From Nematopogon swammerdamellus (lineage: Eukaryota > Arthropoda > Insecta > Lepidoptera > Adelidae): a DNA stretch of 64,000 nucleotides. The DNA is taken from contig OX336343.1 of the NCBI GenBank assembly GCA_946902875.1, positions 17,655,596 to 17,719,595 on the forward strand, given 5' to 3'. How positions within the stretch are numbered: the first letter of the stretch is position 1; each line of letters opens with the position of its first letter. Positions 21,351 through 32,389 of the stretch are shown piece after piece. A model generated the notes under the pieces. It was not told the DNA's origin, ran no database searches, and was given only the letters and a program-made list of their open reading frames with translations. The translations under genes and the position numbers were made by a program.

Positions 21351-22120
21351 ATATATAAAAAAAATACTTTATTGAAAACTATAGCAGAAATTTGGCATAC
21401 TATAATGTTTTGTAATAAGTGGCCAATTCTGAGTTACATAAGTCGACGTTTCGTCTGCTACATCATCGCAGGCTCCATCAGGAAGTTAATATTCTTAGAG
21501 CCGACCAGGCGACGTCTGGTTCACGATGCACCAAAATATGGTTAAATTCCTCTTTTGCATCGAAATGTCAAAATTCATGGATAAATAAATACCTACGCAG
21601 AACAACGCAGAAGCGGCATTACCATACATATGTACATTGCATACGTTCTGCAAATGGGATGCATGCCGATCAAATTTGGCAACGAAGTAAAATTAATGCA
21701 GTGTTTGTCAATACTATTTCTGGGTATTTATTTCTATGCCTGTAAAACTTATTCAAACCGCTCCAATAACATAACAATCTCTGTGCAAACATTAAAATCC
21801 CCAAATATTGGTCTCCGCAAAATGAAATTCACTTTTGATCTTGTGGTCGTGTCTCCGGGGCTGCGAGGTTGTATTAGTGGTGGATTTTTACTGTGAAAGT
21901 GTCATATTTTGTCGGATGGGACGATCGGACGTGAAAACTGACGACGGGGTTGGTACATTCAGGTACACTTGGCACTCAGTTGGCAGCAGGCATCGTGTTC
22001 ACATTGCACATTGTTGTAACATGTAAACATTTAAAATTTGCGGTTATGATCAGTGAACTAATATTAACTACTACTAATATTATCAGTGAACTGTGAACTC
22101 ACTGGTTATGATGATCTGTG
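21351..22120. other. No recognised gene
   Basis: Overlapping frames at 21419-21745, 21630-21896 and 21835-22026 carry no known motif. Confidence 0.35.
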
Positions 22121-22920
22121 TTAAGGTGATGTGTGGCTGCGTCTGACTCGAATTTCAAGAAGTGTACCGCCAATATTACTTACCTGACAAATTCAGTTTT
22201 AATATATGTAAATACTTCATCTATTAGCACAGATCGATAGCTTTTTGAGAACATGATTTGATTAACTTCGCTCGATAGAAAAAAATCATGAACATGCCTC
22301 TGAATTTAGTTATAACCAAATCAAGGCTTTGGAAAAAATATATTTTTTTTGTTGATTATATAAGGTGTTACGTTAGTCATGTCATTAATTTCGGGAGGGT
22401 TACATAAATACTCAAATAAACACTTTACGTAAGAAAAAAACATGTTTATTGGAGCATTTTTTCTCCTAACAAAAAAATAAAATCAAATAAGTAGCTGCTA
22501 AAACCAATCATAGTGACCTTATGACTTGCTTATGACAAACAGCTGTTCTGCGGTTGAACATAGTATGGTCATTGACCCCGTACAATGCAATTTACCCACT
22601 GTTACACACAGGTTAATGTTTAGGTAGCAAACATGTTTTGTTAAATTTCTCGAAAAGTAATGCTAAAAACATTTTTTTTTTGCGTAACGTGTTTATTTGA
22701 GTGTGTATGTAACCCTCCCGAAATTAATGACATGACTAACGTAACACCTCATATATCTAAATCCGTAGCTTTTTTACTTTTTGTTTCGATCCGTAGTTTT
22801 GGAATACAAAAATAAAAACCTATTTTTTGATTGATTGATTGTGGTTGCATCCTACTCCAACCAGCGAAAGCGGCGCCTTGAAAGAGGAGTACGGATGAAT
22901 ACGGGTTGACAGGGCCTTAA
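22121..22920. mobile_element. TTAA-ended element C carrying a nested MITE
   Basis: Same ends (TTAAGGTGATGTG and GACAGGGCCTTAA) and interior as 7719-8109, but about 400 bp longer. The extra sequence is the element at 22363-22749. The two copies otherwise align throughout, including TGACTCGAATTTCAAGAAGT and AACATGCCTCTGAATTTAG. Confidence 0.75.
22363..22749. mobile_element. MITE with about 79-bp terminal inverted repeats
   Basis: The left end AGGTGTTACGTTAGTCATG and right end CATGACTAACGTAACACCT begin inverted repeats that continue for about 79 bases at roughly 90% identity, through TTTCGGGAGGGTTACATA and CTCAAATAAACAC. The empty site is visible in the sister copy near 7945-7960 (GTTGAATACATATCTAAATC). 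The flanking ATATA/CATATA suggests a short AT target duplication, but its exact length is ambiguous. Superfamily not assigned. Confidence 0.85.
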
Positions 22921-24088
22921 GGTTAGACCGCACTATGACGTACGCTGAACGCAGTTTACGCTACTTCGGGTGCTACAAGGAAAACGTGCCGTAATCCGAG
23001 AGCGTGTGCAAATTGTAAAAAGTCCCTTCGCCTGGCTTCCATCCAGCTTTTAAAACTTCAGCAGCCAAGACTCCAGGGCCCTTTTAACTTCCTGCCTAGA
23101 TCAAATAGTGTGCGGAATTATTTACATCTTGCTGAGGGTTCTGTCGGAGTTTTCGACCTTATGACACTTGACATAAGGGCGCTATGTCACAGCTTGCAAA
23201 TGCGTGCACGGTGCTACATCGATGTGGCAGAATTATGGAAAGGAATGGAGTGTTACTTTATATTGTAAAGAAAATTTTAAGTCGGTTTTAGGGTTTGGAG
23301 CACAAAACGCGGCGAAGGTAAGTTTTATGTGTCTCTTTATACCTGTTGTACTATCTTATTTATCAGCTAAATACCCACTAGCGCTGCGGCTCTCTCACCG
23401 CGAGGGAACTACAGCAGGGATTATTTATTTGATGGGTTTTATTTTATTTTGTGACTGATTTGACTATTGAAATTTTAAATTGTAATTTTAGAATTTTAAT
23501 ATTTTACAATATTCGGCGGGACTTTATTGATTTTATTCTAAATGCTACTTAGATTTTAACAGGAAAATATGGTATTTGATTCATTTATTAAAAGTTAATA
23601 TTGACGATAAATAATGCATACGATAAGTTAAGCTTCTCAATTTGACCGGTATGCATTTTTATTTTTATAATTTTTTCTATTTTGTTTTTGTTGTCTATAC
23701 GCACCTGATATTACGTCTCGATTTCACGCAGAAAAAATAGTTCAGGTGAAGAATAGCGGTCTCCACTGCTGTAGGCGCGATTCCGAGAGCCAGGTCGAGT
23801 GGAGGCTGCATTTGAAATGCTAAAAGTTGGTCCAACTCGAGGCTGTGCTTGTGCTGGCGAGACTTGTAACTGAGTTGACTCGCCGACAAGCTCTCCGCAC
23901 ACAAACGGTGGAATCTTTTTGAACATTCTCGTAGAGTATGCAGATAATTTTTGGAGAATTAATAAAGGGATATGTCAGCGAAATGATTTGGAGTCAGAAC
24001 ATTATTTAAAAAATATATGATTGTCTGGTTGTCATCTGTGATTTGTAAGCATGCGTCTTTATTACTGTGACTTGTGTGGCAAACCTGA
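22921..24088. other. No confident gene; unassigned open frames at 23695-23926
   Basis: Mostly unique sequence. At 23695-23926 on the minus strand two frames are open together for about 70 codons. One reads FVCGELVGESTQLQVSPAQA and then a Ser/Pro/Arg-rich stretch; the other includes LELDQLLAFQMQPPLDLALG. Codon composition is less AT-rich than its surroundings, so a retroelement or exon remnant is possible, but I cannot name it. Confidence 0.35.
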
Positions 24089-24115
24089 AGATGTATGTGT
24101 GCGTGCGTGCGTTCG

Positions 24116-24191
<76 letters not shown>

Positions 24192-24193
24192 TG
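24089..24193. repeat. (TGCG)n microsatellite
   Basis: About 25 units of GTGC/TGCG, interrupted once by TTCG near 24110. Alternating purine and pyrimidine (GC/GT steps) favours Z-DNA. Both strands read as apparent Cys-Val-Arg or Thr-His-Ala-Arg frames, which are artefacts. Confidence 0.95.
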
Positions 24194-24423
24194 TCACCTG
24201 CTGGTGTAGTAGTGTGCGAGGGTATTCAATCGAGACACAAGAACTTAATATAGCTACACGTAGCTACGATGTTGGAAGCTACACAACAATTTTAGCGCAG
24301 CGAAATGGTTGTGTTATGAACTCGCACGGACTCGCACGTCTCTGTGCGACAGGGACGACGCTCTACAACCGGATTGTCCCTTTCTAAAGCTCGACACGCA
24401 TTATTTGCTGCCGGTAACTGTAC

Positions 24424-24665
24424 ATACCACAAGCTGTATACCGACAATCGGATTAACCAGAGTAATCGGTGTTGTGCTGCAAGTGCTCTGGTAAATTACC
24501 TCGCAAAACCAACCACCACGTCCAGCAAAGTATTCGGACAAAACAACCTATCAAGCAGCAAGTAAGGCACTAAAACCCACCTGCCGCATGACTCAGTGGA
24601 AGGATCGTGCCCAGGTGTCTATCCTATCGCCCTTTAGCACGCCATCTAGTCCTTATTTCTTAGTA
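24424..24665 (+). repeat. Dispersed repeat, Y module
   Basis: ATACCACAAGCTGTATACCG through CAAGCAGCAAGTAAGGCAC and CTATCGCCCTTTAGCACG. The following Z module is missing apart from TTATTTCTTAGT. Confidence 0.75.
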
Positions 24666-25009
24666 TTCAATTATAAAGTCATCGCGTAACATCCTCCACT
24701 AAAAACCTTTCAAAAAAGTGGAACAATAAATTGACCGGATATTTAAGATTAAGGATTGGCTGGCACGTATACAAAATGCAGGTAGACTAAATTCGACCGC
24801 AACGAACACACGATGTAAACTGATTTATGCTGATGCAGACAACCCTGCTGCCCCAACTTTTACTAAACTAGGATTGAACTTCTCGAGTTCTTTCTTTTTG
24901 GGTGTTCAGTTTTGAAAAGGCTTTATCTACCTACCTACTACGTACCGGGAATCACAGAACATCGAACCGTGCGCGCAGATGAACTGATAAACTTTTCATT
25001 TTTGCCTTT
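24666..25009. other. No recognised feature
   Basis: Unique AT-rich sequence with no frame above 60 codons. Confidence 0.4.
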
Positions 25010-25427
25010 TTAGGGTTCCGTATCCATTCTGAAGCATATTACTAAGCCTACGCCGTCTGTCTGTCTGTCCGTCTTTTTTTTTATGGACAACCGGCATGGG
25101 TGGTTGTGCCCAAAAGTTCAAAGGAAGATTAGATACAGCCAATAACACCACTCCTCGCGAAACCACGCTCAGAGAGGCGCCATGCCAGCTACAAGGGGAA
25201 CAAAGAGGTCGACGCCTTTTAAAGATTCCCAGGTTATAGGTGGTGGCGAACACACACGCCGGAAAAGTGAAGACCGTTTCATATTTTCGCCGTACGACAT
25301 AGGAACAATTTCGAACTCGAATTTCGAAGTCTGTCCGTCAGAGGGCTATCCCTCCTTGGCTGTATCTTTTGAACCATAATAGGTAGGTATAGCCAGTTAA
25401 ATTTTTCACAGAGTATGCGTTGTTTTT
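25010..25427 (+). repeat. K repeat, broken by a family F LINE end
   Basis: Opens TTTTTAGGGTTCCGTATCC and ATTACTAAGCCTACGCCGTC (25010-25070). It is interrupted by a T-run-led family F LINE end in minus orientation (about 25075-25245, with CATGGGTGGTTGTGCCCAA and GGCGCCATGCCAGC) and some unassigned sequence. It resumes with GGCTGTATCTTTTGAACCAT and TTTCACAGAGTATGCGTTG (25360-25425). Confidence 0.65.
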
Positions 25428-25900
25428 AACCCCCGACGAAAAAAACGGAGGGGTGTTATAAGTTTGACGTGTGTGTGTGTGTGTGTGTGTCTGTCTGTGG
25501 CATCGTAGCTCCCAAACGGATGAACCGATTTGGATGCGTTTTTTTTTTATTAGGAAGCTTGTTTAATCGGGATGGTTCTTAGCTATGTTTGTAATCAAGT
25601 AATCAAGTAATTAAGGAATAAAAAAAATATTATCTTAAAAAGTGGATCGATTTTCATGCGGTTTTTTTTAAAGAGCTTGAAATAAAAGTTAAATTACAAA
25701 TTTAAAAAACCCCGACCCTTAAAAAGTCCAAAATAATTTCCGTTTACTTACTTAAAGGAGTCGGGGGACCGCTAAGTAAATAAAATATAAAAACTCAGAG
25801 CTGCGCAGGAATTTACTTAGCGGTCTCCCGACTCCTTTAAGTAAGTAAACGGAAATTATTTTGGACTTTTTAAGGGTCGGGGGTTTTTTAAATTTGTAAT
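25428..25900 (+). repeat. H repeat with a terminal 86-bp fold-back
   Basis: Starts TAACCCCCGACGAAAAAAAC and GGAGGGGTGTTATAAG, with a (GT)n run at 25467-25492, then CGTAGCTCCCAAACGGATGA. Copies are at 53333-53870 and 57648-58030. The last 86 bp (25695-25780) are repeated as the reverse complement at 25812-25897 with about 98% identity and a 31-bp spacer. Confidence 0.8.
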
Positions 25901-25902
25901 TT

Positions 25903-26065
25903 TTTTTTTTTTTTTTATGGAAGCGGACACGGCTGGCTACATCACCTACAACATGCGTGATGTCAGCCCATACCACCGGGTGAACTAGGTGCCATGTCTG
26001 TGCTTCCCTCCATTTCATATCGGCTACACTCAACTGGACGGAAAACACGAACTATTTACATAGCG
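25903..26065 (-). repeat. S SINE tail and body, minus orientation
   Basis: Starts in a T run, then AAGCGGACACGGCTGGCTAC, GATGTCAGCCCATACCACC and CTCAACTGGACGGAAAACAC. It stops in the middle of the body, next to a K fragment. Confidence 0.75.
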
Positions 26066-26077
26066 GATATGCCAACA

Positions 26078-26160
26078 AATAATAAAAAAGTCGCCAAGTG
26101 CGAGTCGGACTCGCGCACCGAGGTCTCCGTACCACCACACAATATATTTTTGTGTATGTT
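26078..26160 (-). repeat. K repeat fragment
   Basis: GTCGCCAAGTGCGAGTCGGA and CTCGCGCACCGAGGTCTCCG are the 3-prime end words of K. The rest is absent. Confidence 0.6.
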
Positions 26161-26725
26161 TTCGAAAATAACGGAACGTCTGAATAAAAACTACAGCAAT
26201 AGTTTTACTGTTAGGCAAACCATTGCTTCTTATATTTAAAATATAAAAAATACTGTTTTTTGCTGCAACCTACATTGTGGAAAAGCCTACAGTTTTCCTG
26301 TAATCTATGGAAAAAAACTACAAAAAAATATGTTTCTAAAGTCCATTATTTAATCTGGGCGACTAGTGTTTAATATTTGAATTTACGTCCGCCAACATCA
26401 CGAGTCGCCAACATGGACGCCGGGTCCGAAAGGGCTAAAGTTCAAAATAATTTAATGTGAAAAGTTCCTTTCTTAACCCTCAACTACTTCACTAAAATTT
26501 CCCACCAATTTTATCTCCACTCAATTAAAGCGTATTAAAACTTCCAGCTTCGTATTCGGGGATGCGATCAAAACTTGCGCAGTCTCTCTCCGCTTCAATC
26601 TATGAATCTCAGCGCTTGAAAGCGTTGTCAAAATAAATGCGATGCGAAGAAAAGCAAGAAACTAACGGCCGCAGCTAAGCGGATATAAATCTTTGATGTG
26701 AAAAGTCGTATCGAGAGGAACTTTT
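26161..26725. other. No recognised feature
   Basis: Unique-looking sequence. 26350-26430 includes CGCCAACATGGACGCCGGG, but no frame or splice signals make an exon case. Confidence 0.4.
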
Positions 26726-26865
26726 TCAGCCTCGGTAGCTCAGTGGCGCGGTCGGTCGACAGTTGTTATGCACACCTGGGCGCGGTCAGTACTTGGATGG
26801 GTGACCGCTCGGCTGTGACCGTGGTTCGGATTCCACGTAAAACTGTAGGTCCCTTCCACTGGCGG
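26726..26865 (+). repeat. S SINE head with 5S-like region
   Basis: CAGCCTCGGTAGCTCAGTGG, CTGGGCGCGGTCAGTACTTG, GATGGGTGACCGCTCGG and GTGGTTCGGATTCCACG: the complete promoter-bearing head, then only the start of the body (AAAACTGTAGGTCCCTTCC). The rest is replaced by unique sequence, so it is 3-prime truncated or rearranged. Confidence 0.8.
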
Positions 26866-27019
26866 CTGGTCCTAAAGTGCGCTGGTGCGCCGCACTACCA
26901 TTCGACGAAATGTCTTCACATCACTCAAAATAAATAATATCTTACAACATACCTATATTAAAACCATAAAGATCGTACGCCCAATAAATACGAATGTGAA
27001 TTCGACCTTATTTTATAGA

Positions 27020-27268
27020 CCACAAGGCGCGTTTTTGCGAGTAAACCCGTGCCATCGCTACCGCACGCCGCGCCCTATAGTGCCCCGTACGTGCGGAATC
27101 GAAAACGCACGGGTGTCTCCCATACTAAATGTATGGGGATCGGACGGACGGACGGACGGACGGACGGACGGACGGACGGACGGACGAACGGACGGACGGA
27201 CAGAAAGACAGACAGACGTTGTAGGCTTAGTAATAGGCTGCCGTGCGGGGTACGGAAGCCTAAAAATG
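27020..27268 (-). repeat. K-like repeat with (GGAC)n expansion
   Basis: The end TGTAGGCTTAGTAATAGGCT and GGGGTACGGAAGCCTAAAAA is the reverse of the K start, and the CAGACAGAC region upstream has expanded into about 14 GGAC units at 27138-27195. 27050-27120 (CGCACGCCGCGCCCTATAGT) may be a diverged K interior. The frames 26885-27340 and 27049-27498 are read-throughs. Confidence 0.7.
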
Positions 27269-28314
27269 ACCCAATCTACGCTTATTTACTCGTGTCTACA
27301 GAAAGCAGAAGCGTCATCATTACACGTAAAGAGCGCTTAGAAAACAATCACCACATACAGTTTACTGTGAATGGGGTGTCATTCAAAACCGCGATCAGAA
27401 ACCGCCCGCCCACGCCGCCCCACGCCCCGCCCGCCCAACTCGGCCCATTCAGAACCGCGTGCGTGAGAGCCAGCAATTTTAGTTCAATTGCTTTGTAGAG
27501 TTAATGTTGATCAGTAGTGTCTTGTCGTGGATTGTGACAGAACAAATTCTATGTAAGAATTGTGCAGGGTTTTGCAGAATGAAATATTCAGACACGAATA
27601 ATTTGCTGTAATAATTATTATTATATTCAAATAATATTTTAAATTAAGTATTTATTTATTTTAATAACACAAAATCTGTCAGCCACGAAAAAATAATATC
27701 CATAAAAAAATATTGAAACTCTTTTTATTCTTATACTACACCGCCAACGTGCTCCATTGTACATCTATGTACAAGTTTCGCCCCACGTTCACGAATGACG
27801 AATATTCCCAAATATCTACAGATTACACGGGCACTTCTGTGTTTCATCCGCTCTATGTCCCACTCTGGCGTGTATTCATTAAGTATAGTGGACTCTGCAT
27901 AATTCCTACCTACTCCTACTGCGGCGAGCGCATTCAAAACTTTGCAAATTTGAAAACTTCACCCTAAGCTAATTCACTCTACAGTTTTAGCGCGAAATTT
28001 TCCTCGTTTTCGTACCTCCATTTTCCAGATTTGAACATAGAATATTTAGAGCGTCGAACGTGAAAGGAAGCATTTAGTGTTTGCGATTGAAAGAGAGTAG
28101 ATGAAAGAAGCGCAACCACGGTATGTAGTAAACACACGTATGTGCTTTTGGCAGATATGCTGACTTATACTTATGTACTTTTTTCACATAGTTGGCGAAG
28201 TATATAGTAGTACCGGACAGGGGGGGGATTCTACGCCAGAAAATTAAGAACTTCTGCTTTACAGCTGTTTATTTTCACGAAGGAAATCACTAGCCTAAAT
28301 GAACTTAACTAAGC
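27269..28314. other. No gene; C-rich G-quadruplex-capable tract at 27404-27436
   Basis: 27404-27436 has six C runs of three or four (CCCGCCC, GCCCCACGCCCCGCCCGCCC), giving a strong four-G-run pattern on the minus strand. Otherwise no feature recognised; the frames 27713-27967 and 27731-27937 have no motifs. Confidence 0.55.
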
Positions 28315-28600
28315 TCATCTAACCTAAGCTAACCCAACCTAACCCAACCTAACCTAACCTAACCGCATCTATCCCAACCCAACCTAACCTAACCTAACCT
28401 AACACAACATAACCTAATCCAACCAAACCTAGCCCAACCCAAGCTAACTCAAATTAACCAAACACAACATAACCTAACACAACTTAACCTAATACAACAT
28501 AACCTAATCTAACCTATCCTAGTACAACCTAAGTTAACTCAACCTAACCCAACCCAACCTTACCTAACCTAACCTAACCTAACCCAACCAGACCCAACCT
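28315..28600. repeat. Interstitial telomere-like array (degenerate CCTAA)
   Basis: About 285 bp dominated by AACCTAACCTAACC with variants such as AACCCAACC, AACATAACC and AACACAAC. CCTAA is the reverse complement of TTAGG, the usual insect telomere repeat. The array is degenerate and bounded by unique sequence on both sides, so it is internal rather than a chromosome end. Confidence 0.85.
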
Positions 28601-28984
28601 AGCTCGATATGAGAAAAAAAGTGAAGCATAGTGAAGTGTTCAAACTCACTGCCTCACAAACTAAGCAAGAGGTTCACCGCCCGGCACCGAGTCACTCGAA
28701 GATAAAGTAGCGAAATAAACCTTAGAGCAAAGCTAGTACAACACCGAGACACCCGCACATAAATATACTCATCCATTCTCTCATGTCACGGCTTAATGCC
28801 CGCGCCTCCGCTTCGGGCATTGACTTTCTGAACTATTATGCTTAAGAGTTAACACCTGATACGACACAAAAGGAGGTAAGGACCCTTACTAAAGGATTTT
28901 TTACTAAGTATTTTGTAGTCAGAATTCTCAGAAAAAATCATAATATTACGCTGATAGTACTTACATACATACACATATCATGAT
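28601..28984. other. No recognised feature
   Basis: Unique sequence with no frame or repeat recognised. Confidence 0.4.
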
Positions 28985-29395
28985 ATGTTTAATTTTTAAT
29001 TGTATTTGTATTGGGGAGCGTTTAAAGCGATTCCGCCGTCCCCATTCCACCTCCGCACAACGCGTACTGGGCAGGGGAATGCACCCCTATTCAATCGACC
29101 TACCACGGATGCGGACCAACCGGTTCTGTAGTTCTTTTATTGACAGAACCGGGAAAATGTGGAACGCACTCCCTGGCAGGGAGTGCATTTCACACACAAG
29201 CCTCCGGCTTCCCTCAGTGAAATGTTCACGCCACGCCACTGCTCCCTGCTCATATATTTCCTCCCAAGGGGGCGTGAAAAGGCTTCTGTCAGGCCGGCAT
29301 TGCATTCGAAATCCCCGTGAATCACAGAATGTCCATAGGATTCGTTAGACACCTACTTGTAGGTGAAATGAAGCGACATGTCGCGCTATCCATAA
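28985..29395 (+). pseudogene. LINE C-terminus and 3-prime end, family G
   Basis: The frame 28980-29348 carries the C-terminal signature seen in CR1/Jockey-group LINE proteins: HPYSIDLPRMRTNRFCSSF, then a degraded RTGKMWNALPG, SQGGVKRLLSGRHCIRNPRE and a stop, followed by a short UTR ending in an A run (29393-29401). The minus-strand copy 39895-40365 has the same order. All of the endonuclease and most of the reverse transcriptase are absent, so it is a 5-prime-truncated dead copy. Confidence 0.7.
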
Positions 29396-29913
29396 AAAAA
29401 AATTCTTACGCACTTTTCCATGGCCCTTCCAGCGTACTCTTTATTCCATGGTTAAGCGGAAGAACACGTCAATGTAGCTTGGAGGAGTAGCTCATTACTG
29501 GGTACTGAGTAGCTCAGTACTGAGCTGTCATTACTGGATGTGGGGAAATGAAACGCATCAGCGTTCCTTCACACATAGCGGAATGAGTTTACCTAGAGCG
29601 CAGATCGGCCGGCCTGTTCGGGGGCGTTGCCTACTTATCGATAACCTTGAAAAACATCAGATTATTTTCCGGTAGTGTAAACGGGAGCGGTGCCGCTTAT
29701 TATGGGGATAAGAGTCGGATAGAGGCAAACCCTTATCCTGTCCCTTTTCCCGATTGCTGTAAACGGCATGGATGTTTTAAAGATGGGATGGGACGGGATT
29801 TCGGTGTGTTCGGGCGGGTTAATGATGCGCGGTCGATACTTCGCTCGCATAACTGAATTATGTGGATAGTTTTCAATAAAAATGTTCGTGATCAAAATTG
29901 TATTTACTCTATA
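29396..29913. other. No recognised feature
   Basis: 29470-29530 contains short iterations of GAGTAGCTCA and TACTGAGTAGCTC. The frames at 29647-29895 have no motifs. Confidence 0.4.
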
Positions 29914-30257
29914 CTAGCTTTTGCCCGCGGCTTCGCTCGCGTGCAATTCGTATTTAAAAAGAAGAAACCTACCGTACCTTTATTTCGGCGCGCGGAACAA
30001 TTCGGTTTGTATGAGAGCCACATCTTAGAATAAGCGGAACTTAATTTTATTTAGCCTATCCTGTGTCTCGTATAGGTAAATGTGCGTTTACGAAGTTTCA
30101 TCGAATTTGGATGAGCGGCTTAAGAGTTATGGAGGAACATACATACATACATACAGAAAATATTTCTAAAAACTTTAGTTTAAGAGTCTACAAAATCAAT
30201 AAGCAATACCTCATCAAACAAAATAACTTACTCCATGACCATCCCTTAATATAAAAA
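29914..30257 (-). mobile_element. Helitron-like family A, truncated at its 5-prime end
   Basis: Opens CTAGCTTTTGCCCGCGGC, the family 3-prime end reversed, and follows the family to CTCCATGACCATCCC. It lacks the final TAATAATAAATC word. Confidence 0.75.
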
Positions 30258-30321
30258 TCTATTGTGTGAGTAGTTTGATTACAAGTAAATTAAACATACA
30301 TAGTCTTATCTTTAATATCTT

Positions 30322-30805
30322 CTTTTTTTTTATGGAACCTGACACGGTTGGCTACATCACCTACAACATCTGTGATGTCAGCCCATAACACAGGGTGAAC
30401 TAGGTGCCATGTCAGTGCTTCCCTTCATTTCATGTCGGCTACACTAAACTGGACGGAAAACACGAACTATTTACATAGCCGTTTCGACCGACGTTTCGTT
30501 CAGTGCGGTGGTACCAACCCGGCCGGGATAAACCCTACCACCTAGTAAGGTAAGAAGGGAAGGGACCTACAGTTTAACGTGGAATCCGAACCACGGTCAG
30601 CCTCCAACGGTCGAGCGGTCACCCATCCAATCACTGACCGCGCTCAGCGTTGCTTAATAACAGTTGACTAACCAACCGCGCCACTGAGCTACCGAGGCTG
30701 ACGAATTTTCTTATCCCTTAGTCGACTTTTACGACATGCGACGGGGAGAGATGCAGTGGGGCTATTCTTTTTAAGTACCGACCCCACACGGTACAATATC
30801 AAATC
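30322..30805 (-). repeat. Full S SINE joined to Z module
   Basis: From a T run through the full tail and body to the 5S-like head (CGGTCACCCATCCAATCACT, AGCGTTGCTTAATAACAGTT) and GAGCTACCGAGGCTGACG at 30703. Z (CCCTTAGTCGACTTTTACGA to GACCCCACACGGTAC) follows directly at 30713-30796. In sense orientation this is Z, then head, then body, then A tail, the longest form seen here. Confidence 0.88.
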
Positions 30806-31630
30806 TTCTCTTTATATTTAATTACTTTCGTATTTTAGGTTAGTAGGTTCTTGGATAGATGTTCATATTGTGAATATTGCAAAACTACCTATATCAAAAC
30901 CAAAACGTATAACTAAATGTGATCCCTGCACAGCAGAAATAGACAAAGGAAATAAGTGCACAAAATATGTATATTTATATTATTTATTGAACACCAATTT
31001 ATACAAATTAGGCACAATAAGCGAGCTTAATGCCGTGAAGCATTCTATTTTAACTAACCATTGGGATGCGGGAGAATTACATGCAGGTGAACAAGAATAG
31101 TTTGTGTCAATGTATGAAACTGTAAAGGAACATGTGTGATAAACTAAAAACGAATATTACATAAATACATAGAAGATATACAGAAGAAAAAGAAGATATA
31201 CTGATAGAAGAAAAACAATTATCGAGCATTGTGAACGTGTTTGCAGCCCTATCTTCCTAGATATCGCATTTATCCCGCGCTGGCTAATTCCCAACGAAAT
31301 TGCGATGTTATTCTAATTTAAGCTGAGCCCTACCTAGAATGCTACTATAGAATGAAGGGGATGCGATACACTATCGAATGTGAACCCTGTGTGCTTAATC
31401 ATAAAGTGACTATTCATCTGAGATAATTTTGAAGAAGAATGGCAAGTCATCGAAAAAGCTATATCAGCAGTAGGTTAAGCTGTGTCATTAGAGCTAGAAG
31501 CAAACGCTAGAAACCTTTACGGCGAAGTAAATTAGTGCTGTAATATAAATTGTAATCTAGATCTTAGGAATGTGAAATAGCTGCACGAAGCGGTAAACAT
31601 TAATCTTAGGCAAAACACACTCTATATGTA
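30806..31630. other. No confident gene; unassigned frame at 30870-31100
   Basis: Plus-strand frame 30870-31100 includes KRITKCDPCTAEIDKGNKCT and ends AGELHAGEQE. The paired cysteines are suggestive, but I recognise no family and codon use is AT-rich like the background. The rest is unique sequence without features. Confidence 0.3.
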
Positions 31631-31940
31631 CTATACCACACGCTGTATCCCGCTGTATAATCGGGTTAAGCAAAGTAATCGGTGTTGTGCTGCAAGCACT
31701 CTTGTAAATTACAGAACCACACCGACCACCACATTTAGCAAAGTGTTAGGACAAGACAACTATCAAGCAGCAAGTAAGGTACGAAGACACACCTGCTACA
31801 TGACTCGGTACCAAGGTGGCTAACATGTCGCCCTTATGCAGGGCATCTTGCCCTTATCCCTTAGTCGCCTTTTACGACATGCACGGGGAGAGATGCAGTG
31901 CGGTTATTCTTTTTAAGTACCGACCCCACACGGCACACTC
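31631..31940 (+). repeat. Dispersed repeat, Y module plus complete Z module
   Basis: A good reference copy: ATACCACACGCTGTATCCC, TAATCGGTGTTGTGCTGCAA, CAAGCAGCAAGTAAGG, then TTAGTCGCCTTTTACGACAT to TACCGACCCCACACGGCAC. It ends three bases before the TAA that flanks the next element. Confidence 0.85.
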
Positions 31941-32389
31941 TAAGGCCCGTATACATAGAGCGTGCTCAAATCGCTTCTTACGCTCAACTCAGTCAAGTCG
32001 TTCTCAAATCTTACTCGGCCGAGCGCACTCAATCGTATTCATAGTTAAATCTCGTCAACGTCTCCGCCGAGACCTACTCAAGAAAATCCTGAGTAAATCT
32101 CAAGTCAACTTCTTTTTTTTTGCTGTGGACGCTAAGGATATAACCATATTGCGCGTTACTGCGTAGTGTAGCCGCTCCTTTTTGTTGGTGGCTCGCCGTC
32201 GTTTGAACCAGAGAAAAAATGGTGTTGCCATAATATGAAATTACCCCAAAATATTTGATCTCTGAACCTATAAGCAGTAATATTATTTGAAGTAATATTT
32301 TTTTAGAAGTAATATTATTTGAAATCAACATTATATACCTACTTGATAAATAATGGCGAGCAATGTTGGATCGTTCAAAAACGATGCGT

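Noticed and set aside
24006..24387. Cys-Val-Arg or Thr-His-Ala-Arg repeat proteins
   Set aside because: Direct translation of the TGCG microsatellite in both strands.
26885..27498. Two overlapping frames of about 150 codons
   Set aside because: They cross a K-like repeat and a (GGAC)n run giving Asp-Gly-Arg-Thr repeats; composition artefact.
28315..28600. A chromosome end
   Set aside because: Sequence continues on both sides with other repeats and the array is degenerate, so it is internal.
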